Of a stretch of DNA of 64,000 nt, positions 9,349-20,585 are shown piece after piece. Every line of letters begins with the position of its first letter. Positions within the stretch are counted from its first letter, which is position 1. Below the pieces are notes generated by a model. It searched no databases. It had not been told where the DNA came from and saw nothing but the letters and a program-made list of their open reading frames with translations. The stretch lies in assembly GCF_000715495.1 (NCBI RefSeq), contig NZ_JNLX01000060.1, forward strand, positions 1 to 64,000, read 5' to 3'. Source of the stretch: Hymenobacter sp. IS2118 (GTDB lineage: Bacteria; Bacteroidota; Bacteroidia; Cytophagales; Hymenobacteraceae). Both the position numbers and the translations under genes were made by a program.

Positions 9349-10203
9349 TTACCCAAATGCTACGGGCGGGCTCAGGGCAAGGCGCCACGCCAGGGCCACC
9401 AGCACGGCTAGTCCCACCAGCCCCCAGGCCACGTTGGTGGGGAGCGCACGCCGCACGGTTTCGGAAAACGTTTCATTCAAACAACCCGCCGCCATTGGCA
9501 GGAGTAGCAAGCCCATTGCCAGCAGATGCAACACTTCCTGGATGGATAGGTAGGGCAGCTTGGCTACCGAAATAAACAGCCCGCCAACCACCCAAGGCAC
9601 TATTAAGGTTGAAAATACCATCAGCTTGCGGTTGAAATGGCGCATCACCGTTCGCGAATCGTGGGCCTGCAGGAAGGCAACCGCCCCGAAATAGCCCAAC
9701 CCCAGCTGAACCAGCCCCGCCAGACCGGCCAAAATATAGTCGAGCACCTTGCCCATTTTGAACAGCCAATCCGGAACATAGTAAAAACCTGAGTGCGTAA
9801 ATGTGTCGGCCAGCAGCGCGCCAAATACGGCATTGCAGCTGTGGAAAGTGAGCCACAGCAACAGGAGCTTGAACAGGCCGCGCTGCGCGCGGGCATACCG
9901 CCAGAACCACACGAACGCGGCCAAGCCCACCACCAGGCAGAGGGCCGGCCCCACGGCATATACCGTCACCACGGCCTTGCGCCACCACTCATTATCAGCC
10001 ATGGTGTAAACCACACGGCTGGGCGTCCACATGCCGCGCAGGTGCCAAAACCGGGATAATCCAAACTTCGCGGCATCGTGCAGGCCCCACACCAGATAGT
10101 ACGTGAGGATGTACAGGGCGGCCCCGTTGAAGGCGGCAACCAAAAATTTGGATTTGTCTGTTTCGGAAGAAATAGCAGCAGGCGTAGTGGTTTCCGATTG
10201 CAT
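9349..10203 (-). CDS. Polytopic membrane protein of unknown function
   Basis: A 284-residue protein with about seven hydrophobic segments (for example ALYILTYYLVWGL, LCLVVGLAAFVWFW, YILAGLAGLVQLGLGYFGAV and WGLVGLAVLVALAWRLAL), so an inner-membrane location is expected. I do not recognise the family. Charged or aromatic positions inside the membrane region include HDAAKFGLSRFWHLRG after the first segment and a TFHSCN motif in the middle. ATG at 10203 is the start; a TTG two codons upstream is less likely. It is divergent from lepA, with 154 bases between starts. Confidence 0.7.
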   Translation of the reverse strand: MQSETTTPAAISSETDKSKFLVAAFNGAALYILTYYLVWGLHDAAKFGLSRFWHLRGMWTPSRVVYTMADNEWWRKAVVTVYAVGPALCLVVGLAAFVWFWRYARAQRGLFKLLLLWLTFHSCNAVFGALLADTFTHSGFYYVPDWLFKMGKVLDYILAGLAGLVQLGLGYFGAVAFLQAHDSRTVMRHFNRKLMVFSTLIVPWVVGGLFISVAKLPYLSIQEVLHLLAMGLLLLPMAAGCLNETFSETVRRALPTNVAWGLVGLAVLVALAWRLALSPPVAFG

Positions 10204-10328
10204 GAGCAAGTGGTGAAATGGATGCCAAAAAGGGCAACCAGCAAAACTAAGAACCTGAAATCATAAAACCAGCTATAGCATAGTATTCGCCCCAGGGCCA
10301 TCGGCTGGCTTTTGCGCCCCGTGCTTCG

Positions 10329-10336
10329 TACCTTCG
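10329..10336 (+). promoter_or_regulatory. Candidate -7 element for lepA
   Basis: TACCTTCG lies 21 bases before the lepA GTG and is identical to the octamer upstream of icmF. TTTG at 10311-10314 is only 14 bases upstream, shorter than the usual spacing. Confidence 0.3.
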
Positions 10337-10357
10337 CGGACTGAAAAACCGCCTCCT

Positions 10358-12145
<1,788 letters not shown>

Positions 12146-12150
12146 TTTGT

Positions 12151-12179
12151 AAAAAGCGGCTTTCGGGCCGCTTTTTTTA
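12151..12179 (+). terminator. Rho-independent terminator of lepA
   Basis: AAAAAGCGGC, loop TTTCGG, GCCGCTTTTTTT, beginning five bases after the lepA stop codon. Confidence 0.9.
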
Positions 12180-12302
12180 TGCGTTTTGTCAGGCTGACGC
12201 AGGAAGCATCTCATCACGGCTGCCTCATGTCAGATTTGCTATCACTTGCCGTGCGAGGCGTGAAAAGGTCCTTCGCGGTACTTAGGATGCCACACCCGTT
12301 TT

Positions 12303-13217
12303 ATGAATTCCGTAACCACCACCAACCTCATCGACGGCAAGCAAACCGCCGAGGACATTAAAGTTGAAATCGCGGCGGCCGTGGCCTCCCTCAAAGCCCA
12401 GGGCAAAAAGGTGCCGCACCTGGCCGCCATTCTCGTGGGCCACGACGGGGGCTCCGAAACCTACGTGCGCAACAAAGTGCTGGCCTGCGAGCGGGTCGGG
12501 TTCCAGTCCACGCTGCTGCGCTACGAAGATGACATCACCGAGGCCGACCTGCTGGCCAAAGTAGCCGAGCTGAACCAGGACCCCGAGATTGACGGCTTCA
12601 TTGTGCAGCTCCCGCTACCGGCCCACATCAACCCCGAAAAGGTCATCGAGGCCATCCGCCCGGAGAAAGACGTGGACGGTTTTCACCCCATGAACATTGG
12701 CCGGATGGTGGCCGGCCTGCCCGCCCTGCTGCCCGCCACGCCCTCGGGCATTGTGGAGCTGCTGGCGCGGCAGGGCATCAAAACCAGCGGCAAGCACTGC
12801 GTGGTTATCGGCCGTTCCAACATTGTAGGTACGCCGGTTAGTATACTGTTGGCCAAGAATTTGGATACGGCCAACTGCACGGTTACTTTATGTCATTCGC
12901 GCACCCGGAACCTGGCCGAAATCTGCCGCACTGCCGACATCGTGGTGGCAGCTATCGGACGGCCCGAGTTCGTGACGGCCGACATGGTGCGGCCCGGCGC
13001 CGTGGTGATTGACGTGGGCACGACCCGCGTGGCCGATGCCAGCAAGAAGAGCGGCTACACGCTCAAGGGCGATGTGAATTTTGCTGAGGTGGCGCCTCTG
13101 GCGTCGGCTATTACGCCCGTGCCGGGCGGGGTTGGCCCGATGACCATTGCCATGCTGTTACTCAATACGCTCCGCGCTGCCACGGGCGAAATATACCCCA
13201 ATCCTACCCGCGGATAG
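12303..13217 (+). CDS. folD: Methylenetetrahydrofolate dehydrogenase / methenyltetrahydrofolate cyclohydrolase FolD
   Basis: Bifunctional one-carbon enzyme that oxidises 5,10-methylene-THF to 5,10-methenyl-THF and hydrolyses this to 10-formyl-THF. The 304-residue protein has the signature [17 protein letters not shown] carrying the Tyr and catalytic Lys, the folate-site pattern [10 protein letters not shown], a Rossmann NADP site [14 protein letters not shown], and the family C-terminal motif [13 protein letters not shown] at 12303 begins the protein a few residues before [12 protein letters not shown], the usual first strand and helix. It stands between the lepA terminator and the queE promoter and appears monocistronic. 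It supplies the folate pool also used by thyA at 60965. Confidence 0.98.
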   Translation: MNSVTTTNLIDGKQTAEDIKVEIAAAVASLKAQGKKVPHLAAILVGHDGGSETYVRNKVLACERVGFQSTLLRYEDDITEADLLAKVAELNQDPEIDGFIVQLPLPAHINPEKVIEAIRPEKDVDGFHPMNIGRMVAGLPALLPATPSGIVELLARQGIKTSGKHCVVIGRSNIVGTPVSILLAKNLDTANCTVTLCHSRTRNLAEICRTADIVVAAIGRPEFVTADMVRPGAVVIDVGTTRVADASKKSGYTLKGDVNFAEVAPLASAITPVPGGVGPMTIAMLLLNTLRAATGEIYPNPTRG

Positions 13218-13226
13218 TTAGGAATA

Positions 13227-13258
13227 TTTGGTTAAGCTTTAGCTAAGCCGTACTTTTA
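13227..13258 (+). promoter_or_regulatory. Bacteroidota-type promoter upstream of queE
   Basis: TTTG (13227-13230), exactly 20 bases, then TACTTTTA (13251-13258). This fits the Bacteroidota -33/-7 pattern (TTTG-N19-21-TAnnTTTG) apart from the final base. It lies about 70 bases ahead of the queE start. Confidence 0.5.
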
Positions 13259-13329
13259 AAGTCCGGCCTTGGGAACGGTGTGTTCCTGTGTCAACGTTCA
13301 GACTGCTGTGCTTTCTGACGCATTACGTT

Positions 13330-13998
13330 ATGATTACCGTGAATTTGCTTTCTCCAGAAATAGTTGTATTAAATGGTGCTGAAGTGGCACCGGTATCGGG
13401 CTTGCTGCTGCCTGTCATGGAGCAGTTCTACACCATTCAGGGCGAAGGCTATAATACTGGCCGGGCCGCCTACTTCATTCGGTTGGGTGGCTGCGACGTG
13501 GGCTGCGTTTGGTGCGACGTAAAGGAGTCGTGGGATGCCGACGCGCACCCGCGCCAGTCCGTGGCCCAATTGGTCGAAGCGGTACTGGCCCATCCCGGCC
13601 GCGACGTGGTAATTACCGGTGGCGAGCCGCTGATGCACGAGTTGGGGCCGCTCACAACGGCCCTGCACGCCGCCGGCTGCCGCACCTGGCTCGAAACCTC
13701 GGGCGCGCACCCGCTGTCGGGTACCTGGGACTGGATTTGCTTGTCGCCCAAGAAGTTTAAGGCACCGCTGCCGGACGTGCTGGCGGCGGCCCACGAGCTG
13801 AAGGTGGTCATTTTTAATGGGCACGATTTTGCTTGGGCCGAAGAACACGCGGCACAGGTACCGGCCGCAGCCCGCCTCTACCTGCAGCCCGAATGGAGCC
13901 GGGCCGCCCGGATGACGCCCGAGCTGGTCGAATACGTGAAGCAGCACCCGCGCTGGCAGGTTTCGCTGCAAACGCATAAGTATCTAGACATCCCGTAG
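13330..13998 (+). CDS. queE: 7-carboxy-7-deazaguanine synthase QueE (radical SAM)
   Basis: Converts 6-carboxytetrahydropterin to 7-carboxy-7-deazaguanine in the queuosine pathway. The 222-residue protein contains MEQFYTIQGEG (substrate-binding N-terminus), the radical-SAM cluster motif in GGCDVGCVWCDVKESW (Cys-x3-Cys-x2-Cys) and the SAM-binding ITGGEPLM. The C-terminal SLQTHKYLDIP fits the family. ATG at 13330 was chosen; a later ATG at the QGEG segment would remove only about 30 weakly conserved residues and cannot be excluded. The next gene begins 9 bases after the stop, so the two are probably co-transcribed although no functional link is obvious. No queC, queD or queF lies in the window. 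Confidence 0.95.
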   Translation: MITVNLLSPEIVVLNGAEVAPVSGLLLPVMEQFYTIQGEGYNTGRAAYFIRLGGCDVGCVWCDVKESWDADAHPRQSVAQLVEAVLAHPGRDVVITGGEPLMHELGPLTTALHAAGCRTWLETSGAHPLSGTWDWICLSPKKFKAPLPDVLAAAHELKVVIFNGHDFAWAEEHAAQVPAAARLYLQPEWSRAARMTPELVEYVKQHPRWQVSLQTHKYLDIP

Positions 13999-14006
13999 CT
14001 TATTCT

Positions 14007-15983
14007 ATGCGTGCTATTTCAGTGGTGGGAGCTTTGCGGCTCGGAACGACGTTTCTGGTATGGCTGCTGCTCCTGGTTCCGGCCTGGAGCCAGACTCCTG
14101 TTAAAATTGCGCCGCCTACCAACACCAAGGCCCGCAACCTGCTCGAAAAAGCCCAGCAACAGGTCAAGGAGCGGGACTTCATCAAGGCCATCGAAAGCCT
14201 GAACCAGCTCAACGAGAAGTTCCCCTCGTTTGGGGAGCCGTACCTGATGAAGGGCTCGCTGCTGAAGGCAATTGGCAACAACCGGGGCGCCCTGGCGGCC
14301 TACCGCGACGGCTTGAGCAAAGTGGCGCTCGACGCCTCTCACGCCGCCGAATACCAGCTGCTGGGCGACCTGGCCCTGAGCTACGGCGAGTACCAAACCG
14401 CGCTGGACGCTTATAAGATGCTGCTGAAAGTGGCGCCCAAAACCTACCGCAACCTGGCCAAAGCCGAGCGGCAGCTGCGTACCTGCGAGTTTGCGCTGGA
14501 AGCCCTCAAAAACCCCGTGGGCGAGGCGCCGGTGCCGTTGCCGGCGCCACTCAACGCCTTTAAGTTCCAGTATTTTCCGGCCCTTACTGCCGATAACCGG
14601 TTTCTGCTCTTCACGGGCCGGCCGGCCGCCAGCAGCGGCGAAGACCTGTTTGTGAGCCGCCAGAACAAGGATGCCACTTTTGGGGCGCCGGTGCCCATCT
14701 CGCGCGCCATCAATACCAGCTATAACGAAGGGGCCGGCACGATTTCGGGCGATGGTAAAACCCTGGTTTTTGCCTCCTGCGACCGTCCCAAGGCCATCGG
14801 CAACTGCGATTTGTACATTTCGCGGCGCACCGGCAACAACTGGAGCGCTCCGGCCAATCTGGGCATCAACGTGAATTCTACGGAGTGGGACTCGCAGCCC
14901 TCGCTTTCGGCCGACGGGCGCACGCTCTACTTCACCTCGACCCGGCGCGGCGGCCAAGGACAGGAAGATATTTACGTGACCACCCTGCAAGCCAACGGCG
15001 GTTGGAGCCCCGCCCAGAACCTGGGCACGCCCGTAAACACCGCTGGCAAGGACATGGCCCCCTTTATTCATGCCAGCGGCACCACGCTTTATTACGTCAC
15101 CGACGGGCTGGTGGGCATGGGCGGGCTCGACGTGTTCCGGTGCGAGCAGGGTGCGGATGCGAAGTGGAGCGAACCCAAAAACCTGGGTTATCCGCTCAAT
15201 ACCTTCGAAAACGAAGCTTCGCTTTTCATTACTTCGGATAACCAGAAGGGGTTTTGCTCGCGCAGCCGCGCTTCTGACGAGCCCGCCGCTGGCTCGCGCC
15301 TGGTGCGCGAACGGCCGGTGGAGCTGTTCAGCTTCGCGGTGGCGCCCGTGGTGAAGGCCCGCGAAACCAGCACTTACACGCAGGGCCGGGTGTTCGATGC
15401 CATCACGAAGAAGCCGCTCAAAGCCGAAGTCAAACTCTATGACATCGATACCGACGTGCTGACGCAATTTGTGACCTCAGACCCGGAGTATGGTGACTAC
15501 ACGGTGGTGCTGAACGAGGGCCACCACTACGCCATGTACGCCGCCGCCGACAAATACCTGCTCAAAAGCCTCAGTTTTGACTATTCCGACAAGCGTGCTT
15601 TCGACCCACTGACCCTGGATATTTACCTGGAGCCCGTGCGCGCCGGACGCACTATGGTGCTGAATAACCTGTTTTTCGACACCAACCAGTACGAGCTTAA
15701 ACCTAAATCCAGAACTGAGCTAAACCGCCTCATCGAGTTCCTGCGCCAGTACCAGGACGTGCAGATACAGGTTTCGGGTTTCACCGATAACGTGGGCACC
15801 TCCGAAGCCAACCTGCAGCTTTCGGAGCGGCGGGCCCAATCAGTCGTTACGTACCTGGCGGGCCACGGCATTGCGCCCGCCCGCCTACGTGCCAAAGGCT
15901 ACGGGGACCGCAACCCCCTTGCACCCAACGATACCGAGGCGAACCGGCAACTCAACCGCCGCATCGAGCTGCGTATTCTGTAA
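14007..15983 (+). CDS. PorE-like multidomain OmpA family protein (TPR, propeller, CRD, OmpA)
   Basis: A 658-residue exported protein. Residues 1-29 form a signal peptide ending in PAWSQ. Residues 35-165 are TPR-like (LLEKAQQQVKERDFIKAIES and following helices). Residues about 185-440 hold WD40-like PD40 propeller repeats (ALTADNRFLLFTGR, TISGDGKTLVFAS, SLSADGRTLYFTSTRRGG). Residues about 450-540 form a carboxypeptidase-regulatory-like domain (GRVFDAITKKPLKAEVKLYD). The rest is an OmpA peptidoglycan-binding domain (NNLFFDTNQYELKP, SGFTDNVGTSEANLQLSERR). This domain order matches PorE of the type IX secretion system, which is periplasmic and binds peptidoglycan. Bacteroidota carry several proteins of similar layout, so assignment to PorE itself is an inference. 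A T9SS cargo-type protein is encoded at 62725. Confidence 0.85.
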   Translation: MRAISVVGALRLGTTFLVWLLLLVPAWSQTPVKIAPPTNTKARNLLEKAQQQVKERDFIKAIESLNQLNEKFPSFGEPYLMKGSLLKAIGNNRGALAAYRDGLSKVALDASHAAEYQLLGDLALSYGEYQTALDAYKMLLKVAPKTYRNLAKAERQLRTCEFALEALKNPVGEAPVPLPAPLNAFKFQYFPALTADNRFLLFTGRPAASSGEDLFVSRQNKDATFGAPVPISRAINTSYNEGAGTISGDGKTLVFASCDRPKAIGNCDLYISRRTGNNWSAPANLGINVNSTEWDSQPSLSADGRTLYFTSTRRGGQGQEDIYVTTLQANGGWSPAQNLGTPVNTAGKDMAPFIHASGTTLYYVTDGLVGMGGLDVFRCEQGADAKWSEPKNLGYPLNTFENEASLFITSDNQKGFCSRSRASDEPAAGSRLVRERPVELFSFAVAPVVKARETSTYTQGRVFDAITKKPLKAEVKLYDIDTDVLTQFVTSDPEYGDYTVVLNEGHHYAMYAAADKYLLKSLSFDYSDKRAFDPLTLDIYLEPVRAGRTMVLNNLFFDTNQYELKPKSRTELNRLIEFLRQYQDVQIQVSGFTDNVGTSEANLQLSERRAQSVVTYLAGHGIAPARLRAKGYGDRNPLAPNDTEANRQLNRRIELRIL

Positions 15984-16188
15984 ACTGCCAGTTTTGAGCA
16001 GTAGCCAGCTGCCATTATACTAGCTCGAACCAGCATAATTACCTGATGAGGTACTCTAAAACGGTCTTCCAAGCCGCTGCTTTGCGGTATGGTCCTGAAC
16101 CCGAAAAGCGGCGAAAAGTGCGGTTTTACTTAAAGTAAGGCTTTAGGTAAATGATAATATAATATCATTTTGGTGGGAAATAAATATG

Positions 16189-16214
16189 GCTTGCCTGATG
16201 GCAGGCTTTTTTTT
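16189..16214 (+). terminator. Rho-independent terminator in the intergenic region
   Basis: GCTTGCC, loop TGAT, GGCAGGC, then eight T residues. It lies 206 bases beyond the PorE-like stop codon, so it ends either a long 3' UTR or a separate short transcript. Confidence 0.75.
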
Positions 16215-16342
16215 GGCCTAATGACGTTATTTTTTTGTCGAATCTATAATATTTAAAATCAATATTTTATGTGACTCAGTAGAAATCGTTGCATGCAAAA
16301 AGTGCCAAAAAAAATATATTTCGTTCAAAAATAAATTGTGCT

Positions 16343-16350
16343 TACGTTTG
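16343..16350 (+). promoter_or_regulatory. Candidate -7 promoter element
   Basis: TACGTTTG is a perfect match to TAnnTTTG and lies 63 bases before the ATG at 16414 in AT-rich DNA. No clear TTTG was found at the expected upstream distance. Confidence 0.45.
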
Positions 16351-16413
16351 AACCAGTCAACCAATAGCCATTTGGCATTCTCGCAACTTTTTTCACCTTA
16401 AACCCCCAAACCC

Positions 16414-16791
16414 ATGAAAAATTTGTTTTTCGCTACTTGCATTGCTGCAGGCGTTAGCATCTCGCCGGCCGCCCAGGCTGCTGGTCCGGGCGACGGCTCT
16501 TACTCGCAAGCCATGATGAGCCGGGCCACCACGCTCACCCGGGCGCTGGCCAACCGCATCCACTTCAACGAGGCCCAGTACCTGGCCGTGAAGCAGCTGC
16601 ACCTGAACATGCTCACGGAGCGTCGCGATTTGGAGATTCTGCTCAACGGTGCCAGCGCCGAAGAGCGCGACACGCAGCTCTCGTGGGCGCAGCAGCGCTA
16701 TGAAAGCGAGCTGATGTACCTGCTCAAGCCCCAGCAGCTGCTGGCTTACCAGGCCCTTCGCACCAATTTCACTGCCCACCGCGTGAAGTAG
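16414..16791 (+). CDS. Small exported helical protein, Spy/CpxP-like in character
   Basis: A 125-residue protein with a signal peptide (MKNLFFATCIAAGVSISPAA, cleaved after AQAA) and an all-helical mature part with regularly spaced charged residues, including ALANRIHFNEAQYLAVKQLH and a final LLKPQQLLAYQAL helix. This layout, with a terminal L-x-P-x-Q-x-x-x-Y/L motif, resembles periplasmic Spy/CpxP (LTxxQ) chaperone-like proteins, though the family match is not certain. It is related to the protein at 29862 (NRLHLNEGQFISLL and ILTPSQLSQLQ), so the strain carries at least two paralogues. A TACGTTTG promoter element precedes it and a terminator follows 33 bases after the stop. Confidence 0.75.
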   Translation: MKNLFFATCIAAGVSISPAAQAAGPGDGSYSQAMMSRATTLTRALANRIHFNEAQYLAVKQLHLNMLTERRDLEILLNGASAEERDTQLSWAQQRYESELMYLLKPQQLLAYQALRTNFTAHRVK

Positions 16792-16824
16792 GGGAGGGAC
16801 TTGCTTACCGACTCACCCGGCCAC

Positions 16825-16858
16825 GAAAAAGCCCGCTTTGCAGAGCGGGCTTTTTTTG
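16825..16858. terminator. Bidirectional terminator
   Basis: AAAAAGCCCGCT, loop TTGCAG, AGCGGGCTTTTTTT. It serves the small exported protein on the plus strand and gltA on the minus strand. Confidence 0.9.
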
Positions 16859-16881
16859 TGTTTGCCGTAGGCAAAAGATGG

Positions 16882-18174
<1,293 letters not shown>

Positions 18175-18321
18175 GGGCGGGAGTGATGAAAGAGAAGTTA
18201 CGGTGCGAAACTACGGCACAAGCCGTAAACCGGGAAGATTTCCAGCCATTCGCACAGGCCCTAGTACCGAAAAAGTAGGCCAGATGTTCGATAATAAATG
18301 CAGGCGGAGGCATTCAAATCC

Positions 18322-19746
18322 TTATTTACCGATGCAGAATTCGGTAAAAATGCTGGTAAGAAGGTCTTCGGATGAAATTTCGCCGGTTATCTCACCCAGT
18401 GCCGCCAGCGCGTGCCGCAAATCGGCGGCCAGCAACTCGGTGCCCAAGCCAGTATTGAGGCCTGCCTGCACGGCCGCAAGGTGCGACGCGGCCGTTTCGA
18501 GGGCCCGCGCATGACGCACGTTGGTGACAATGGTGGCCGACGCCGTATTTTCCAGAGCAGTACCCCGTACCTGGGCCAGCAGGGCCGTTTGCAGGTCGTT
18601 CAGGCCCAGCTGTTGGCCGGCCGCCACGAAAACCAGGGGCACGGCGCCAGCCACTAAGGCTTGACCCACCCGAAAATCTGTTTCAAAACCAGCTAATGCC
18701 TCGGCGGTTGATAAATCAGTTTTGTTGCCCACAGCCAGCACCGGAATAGCCAGCCCAGTGGTCAGCTCCTGAATTTCCTGCTGCACTTCGGCGGGCGTCA
18801 GCTCGCTCAAATCGAAGAGGTAGAGCAGCAGGGCGGCCTGGCGTACCCGCTGCCGGGTCCGGCGCACGCCGATGGCTTCCACCTCGTCGGCCGGGTCGTC
18901 GCGCAGGCCGGCCGTGTCCACGAACCGGAACCGGAGGCCGTCGATGCTCACCTCATCCTCGATAAAGTCGCGCGTGGTGCCCGGAATGGCCGAAACGATG
19001 GCGCGCTCCTCGCGCAGCAGCGCGTTGAGCAGCGTGGACTTACCCGCGTTGGGCCGGCCGGCAATCACGGCGGTGATGCCGTTTTTGATGACGTTGCCCA
19101 GCTCGAACGACCGGAGCAGGCCAGCTACCACGCCCCGCACTTCGGCCAGCAGGTGCGCCAGGCCCGTGCGGTCGGCAAATTCCACGTCTTCCTCCCCAAA
19201 ATCCAGCTCCAGCTCCAGCAGGGCAGCGAACTTGATAAGCCGGCCGCGCAGCTCGCGCAGCTCCTGCGAGAAGCCGCCCCGCAGCTGATTCAGCGCCACG
19301 CGGTGGCTCAGAGCCGAATCGGCGGCGATGAGGTCGGCCACGGCTTCGGCCTGGGCCAGGTCCATTGCGCCGTTCAGGAAAGCGCGCTTGGTGAACTCGC
19401 CGGCTTCGGCCAGGCGGGCGCCCTGGCGCAGGAACAGGGCCAGCACCTGCCGCACCACGTAGTCGGAGCCGTGGCAGCTGATTTCCACCACGTCTTCGCG
19501 GGTAAAGGAGCGGGGATTGCGGTAGAGGGCCACCACTACTTCATCGAGAATTGCGCCGCTATCAGGGTCGCGCAGGATGCCGTAGTGCAGGGTATGGCCC
19601 GCTGCCGTGGTCAGGCTTTTCTTGGAGAAAACTGCCGCCGTGAGGGTCACGGCCGCCCCGCCGGATAAGCGGATAACGGCCAGCGCGCCCGCGCCCGGCG
19701 GCGTAGACAACGCGACTATCGTATCGGAAAATAATGTCTGGACCAC
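18322..19746 (-). CDS. mnmE: tRNA modification GTPase MnmE
   Basis: With MnmG it forms the cmnm5U modification at the wobble U34 of tRNAs. The 474-residue protein has the N-terminal folate-binding domain (DTIVALSTPPGAGALAVIRLSG), a helical domain (TKRAFLNGAMDLAQAEAVADLI), an inserted G domain with GRPNAGKSTLLNALL, the G2 IPGTTRDF and DTAG, and the C-terminal CIGK carrying the catalytic Cys. The start is GTG at 19746; the next codons read straight into the conserved N-terminal domain and no ATG is available. mnmG is not in the window. Confidence 0.98.
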   Translation of the reverse strand: MVQTLFSDTIVALSTPPGAGALAVIRLSGGAAVTLTAAVFSKKSLTTAAGHTLHYGILRDPDSGAILDEVVVALYRNPRSFTREDVVEISCHGSDYVVRQVLALFLRQGARLAEAGEFTKRAFLNGAMDLAQAEAVADLIAADSALSHRVALNQLRGGFSQELRELRGRLIKFAALLELELDFGEEDVEFADRTGLAHLLAEVRGVVAGLLRSFELGNVIKNGITAVIAGRPNAGKSTLLNALLREERAIVSAIPGTTRDFIEDEVSIDGLRFRFVDTAGLRDDPADEVEAIGVRRTRQRVRQAALLLYLFDLSELTPAEVQQEIQELTTGLAIPVLAVGNKTDLSTAEALAGFETDFRVGQALVAGAVPLVFVAAGQQLGLNDLQTALLAQVRGTALENTASATIVTNVRHARALETAASHLAAVQAGLNTGLGTELLAADLRHALAALGEITGEISSEDLLTSIFTEFCIGK

Positions 19747-19805
19747 GGATTCGCTCGGATTAATCGGATTTCACGGATTTGGTAGATGCTTGCCCGTCGT
19801 CCGGC

Positions 19806-20468
19806 TTATTCGGTCACGAACAGGTTGTTGCTGACTTCCGCTGAAATCAAAGCAGTTCGTTCTTTATTGATTCTGATTTCAAACGAGTTGTCAAAGGGGA
19901 CTTTATCCAGCACTTCAACCAAAGCGCCGAGCTGCAACCCGACTTTGTCGAGGTATTGCAGGAAGGGGGCCGTGGTGTTTTTGACGGCAGCCAGGGTGCC
20001 TAGCTCGCCTACGGCCAAGTCGGCCAGCAGGCGGTGGGCGGGGCGGCGCATGGCCCCATCCTCGGCCGGAATGGGGTCGCCGTGCGGGTCGAGCGCCGGG
20101 TGGCCCAGGAAGCCGTCGAGCCGCTGCATAAGCAGGGGCGACTGTACGTGCTCCAATTCCTCGGCTACCTCGTGCACCTCGTCCCAGTTGAAACCCAGGT
20201 GCTGCACCAGAAATACCTCCCAGAGGCGGTGCTTGCGAATGGTGAGCAAGGCCAGGCGCTGGCCCTCGGCCGTGAGCTGCACGCCCCGGTAGCGCTCGTA
20301 GTTCAGCAGGCCCTTGTCGGCCAGTCGGCGGAGCATGTCCGTTACCGAAGCCGCGCGGGTGGCGAGGGCGGCGGCAATGCGGTTGGTGCTCACGCCGCTG
20401 TTGTCGGGCTCGGCCTCGGCCAGTTTGTAGACGGCTTTAAGGTAATTTTCTTCGGTGTGGCTGGGCAT
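19806..20468 (-). CDS. DtxR/MntR family metal-dependent transcriptional regulator
   Basis: A 220-residue regulator with an N-terminal winged helix (TEENYLKAVYKLAEAE, STNRIAAALATRAASVTDML, KGLLNYERYRGVQLT), a dimerisation and metal-binding domain (LWEVFLVQHLGFNWDEVHEVAEELEHVQSP is its core, with the His and Glu ligands) and an SH3-like C-terminal FeoA-type domain. Members repress iron or manganese uptake genes when loaded with metal. Which metal it senses cannot be read from sequence alone, and no transporter gene is adjacent. ATG at 20468 starts at the conserved N-terminus. The upstream 110 bases are an inverted repeat element, so its promoter lies within or beyond that repeat. Confidence 0.92.
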   Translation of the reverse strand: MPSHTEENYLKAVYKLAEAEPDNSGVSTNRIAAALATRAASVTDMLRRLADKGLLNYERYRGVQLTAEGQRLALLTIRKHRLWEVFLVQHLGFNWDEVHEVAEELEHVQSPLLMQRLDGFLGHPALDPHGDPIPAEDGAMRRPAHRLLADLAVGELGTLAAVKNTTAPFLQYLDKVGLQLGALVEVLDKVPFDNSFEIRINKERTALISAEVSNNLFVTE

Positions 20469-20475
20469 TTCTTTT

Positions 20476-20577
20476 TAGCTGCTAGCTGCTAGCTGCTAGC
20501 TGAAAGCTATTAGCTGTTAGCTTGGTGGTCGGACGTCAGCAAAAAGCTAACGGCTAACGGCTTTCAGCTAGCAGCTA
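20476..20577. repeat. AGCT-rich inverted-repeat element between the DtxR gene and fabH
   Basis: Arms of about 33 bases (GCTGCTAGCTGAAAGC... and its near-inverse) built from TAGCTG / AGCTAAC units surround a loop of about 20 bases. Sequence style and layout match the element inside icmF. It lies between two minus-strand genes, beginning 8 bases outside the regulator start and ending 9 bases before the fabH stop. Confidence 0.8.
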
Positions 20578-20585
20578 AACCATAT

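Larger units (their letters stand above)
15984..16413. other. AT-rich intergenic region with a possible small RNA
   Basis: About 430 bases without a convincing ORF. From about 16020 to 16215 several potential stems appear (CCGC-TGCTTT-GCGG near 16070; TTACTTAAAGTAA near 16130; AAATGATA-N6-TATCATTT near 16150) and end in a strong terminator at 16189-16214. The right part holds a TACGTTTG promoter element and the leader of the following gene. A small RNA is possible but unsupported by any family match. Confidence 0.35.

Noticed and set aside
13259..13329. preQ1 riboswitch in the queE leader
   Set aside because: The 70-base leader shows no convincing preQ1 aptamer (stem with C-rich loop and A-rich tail).
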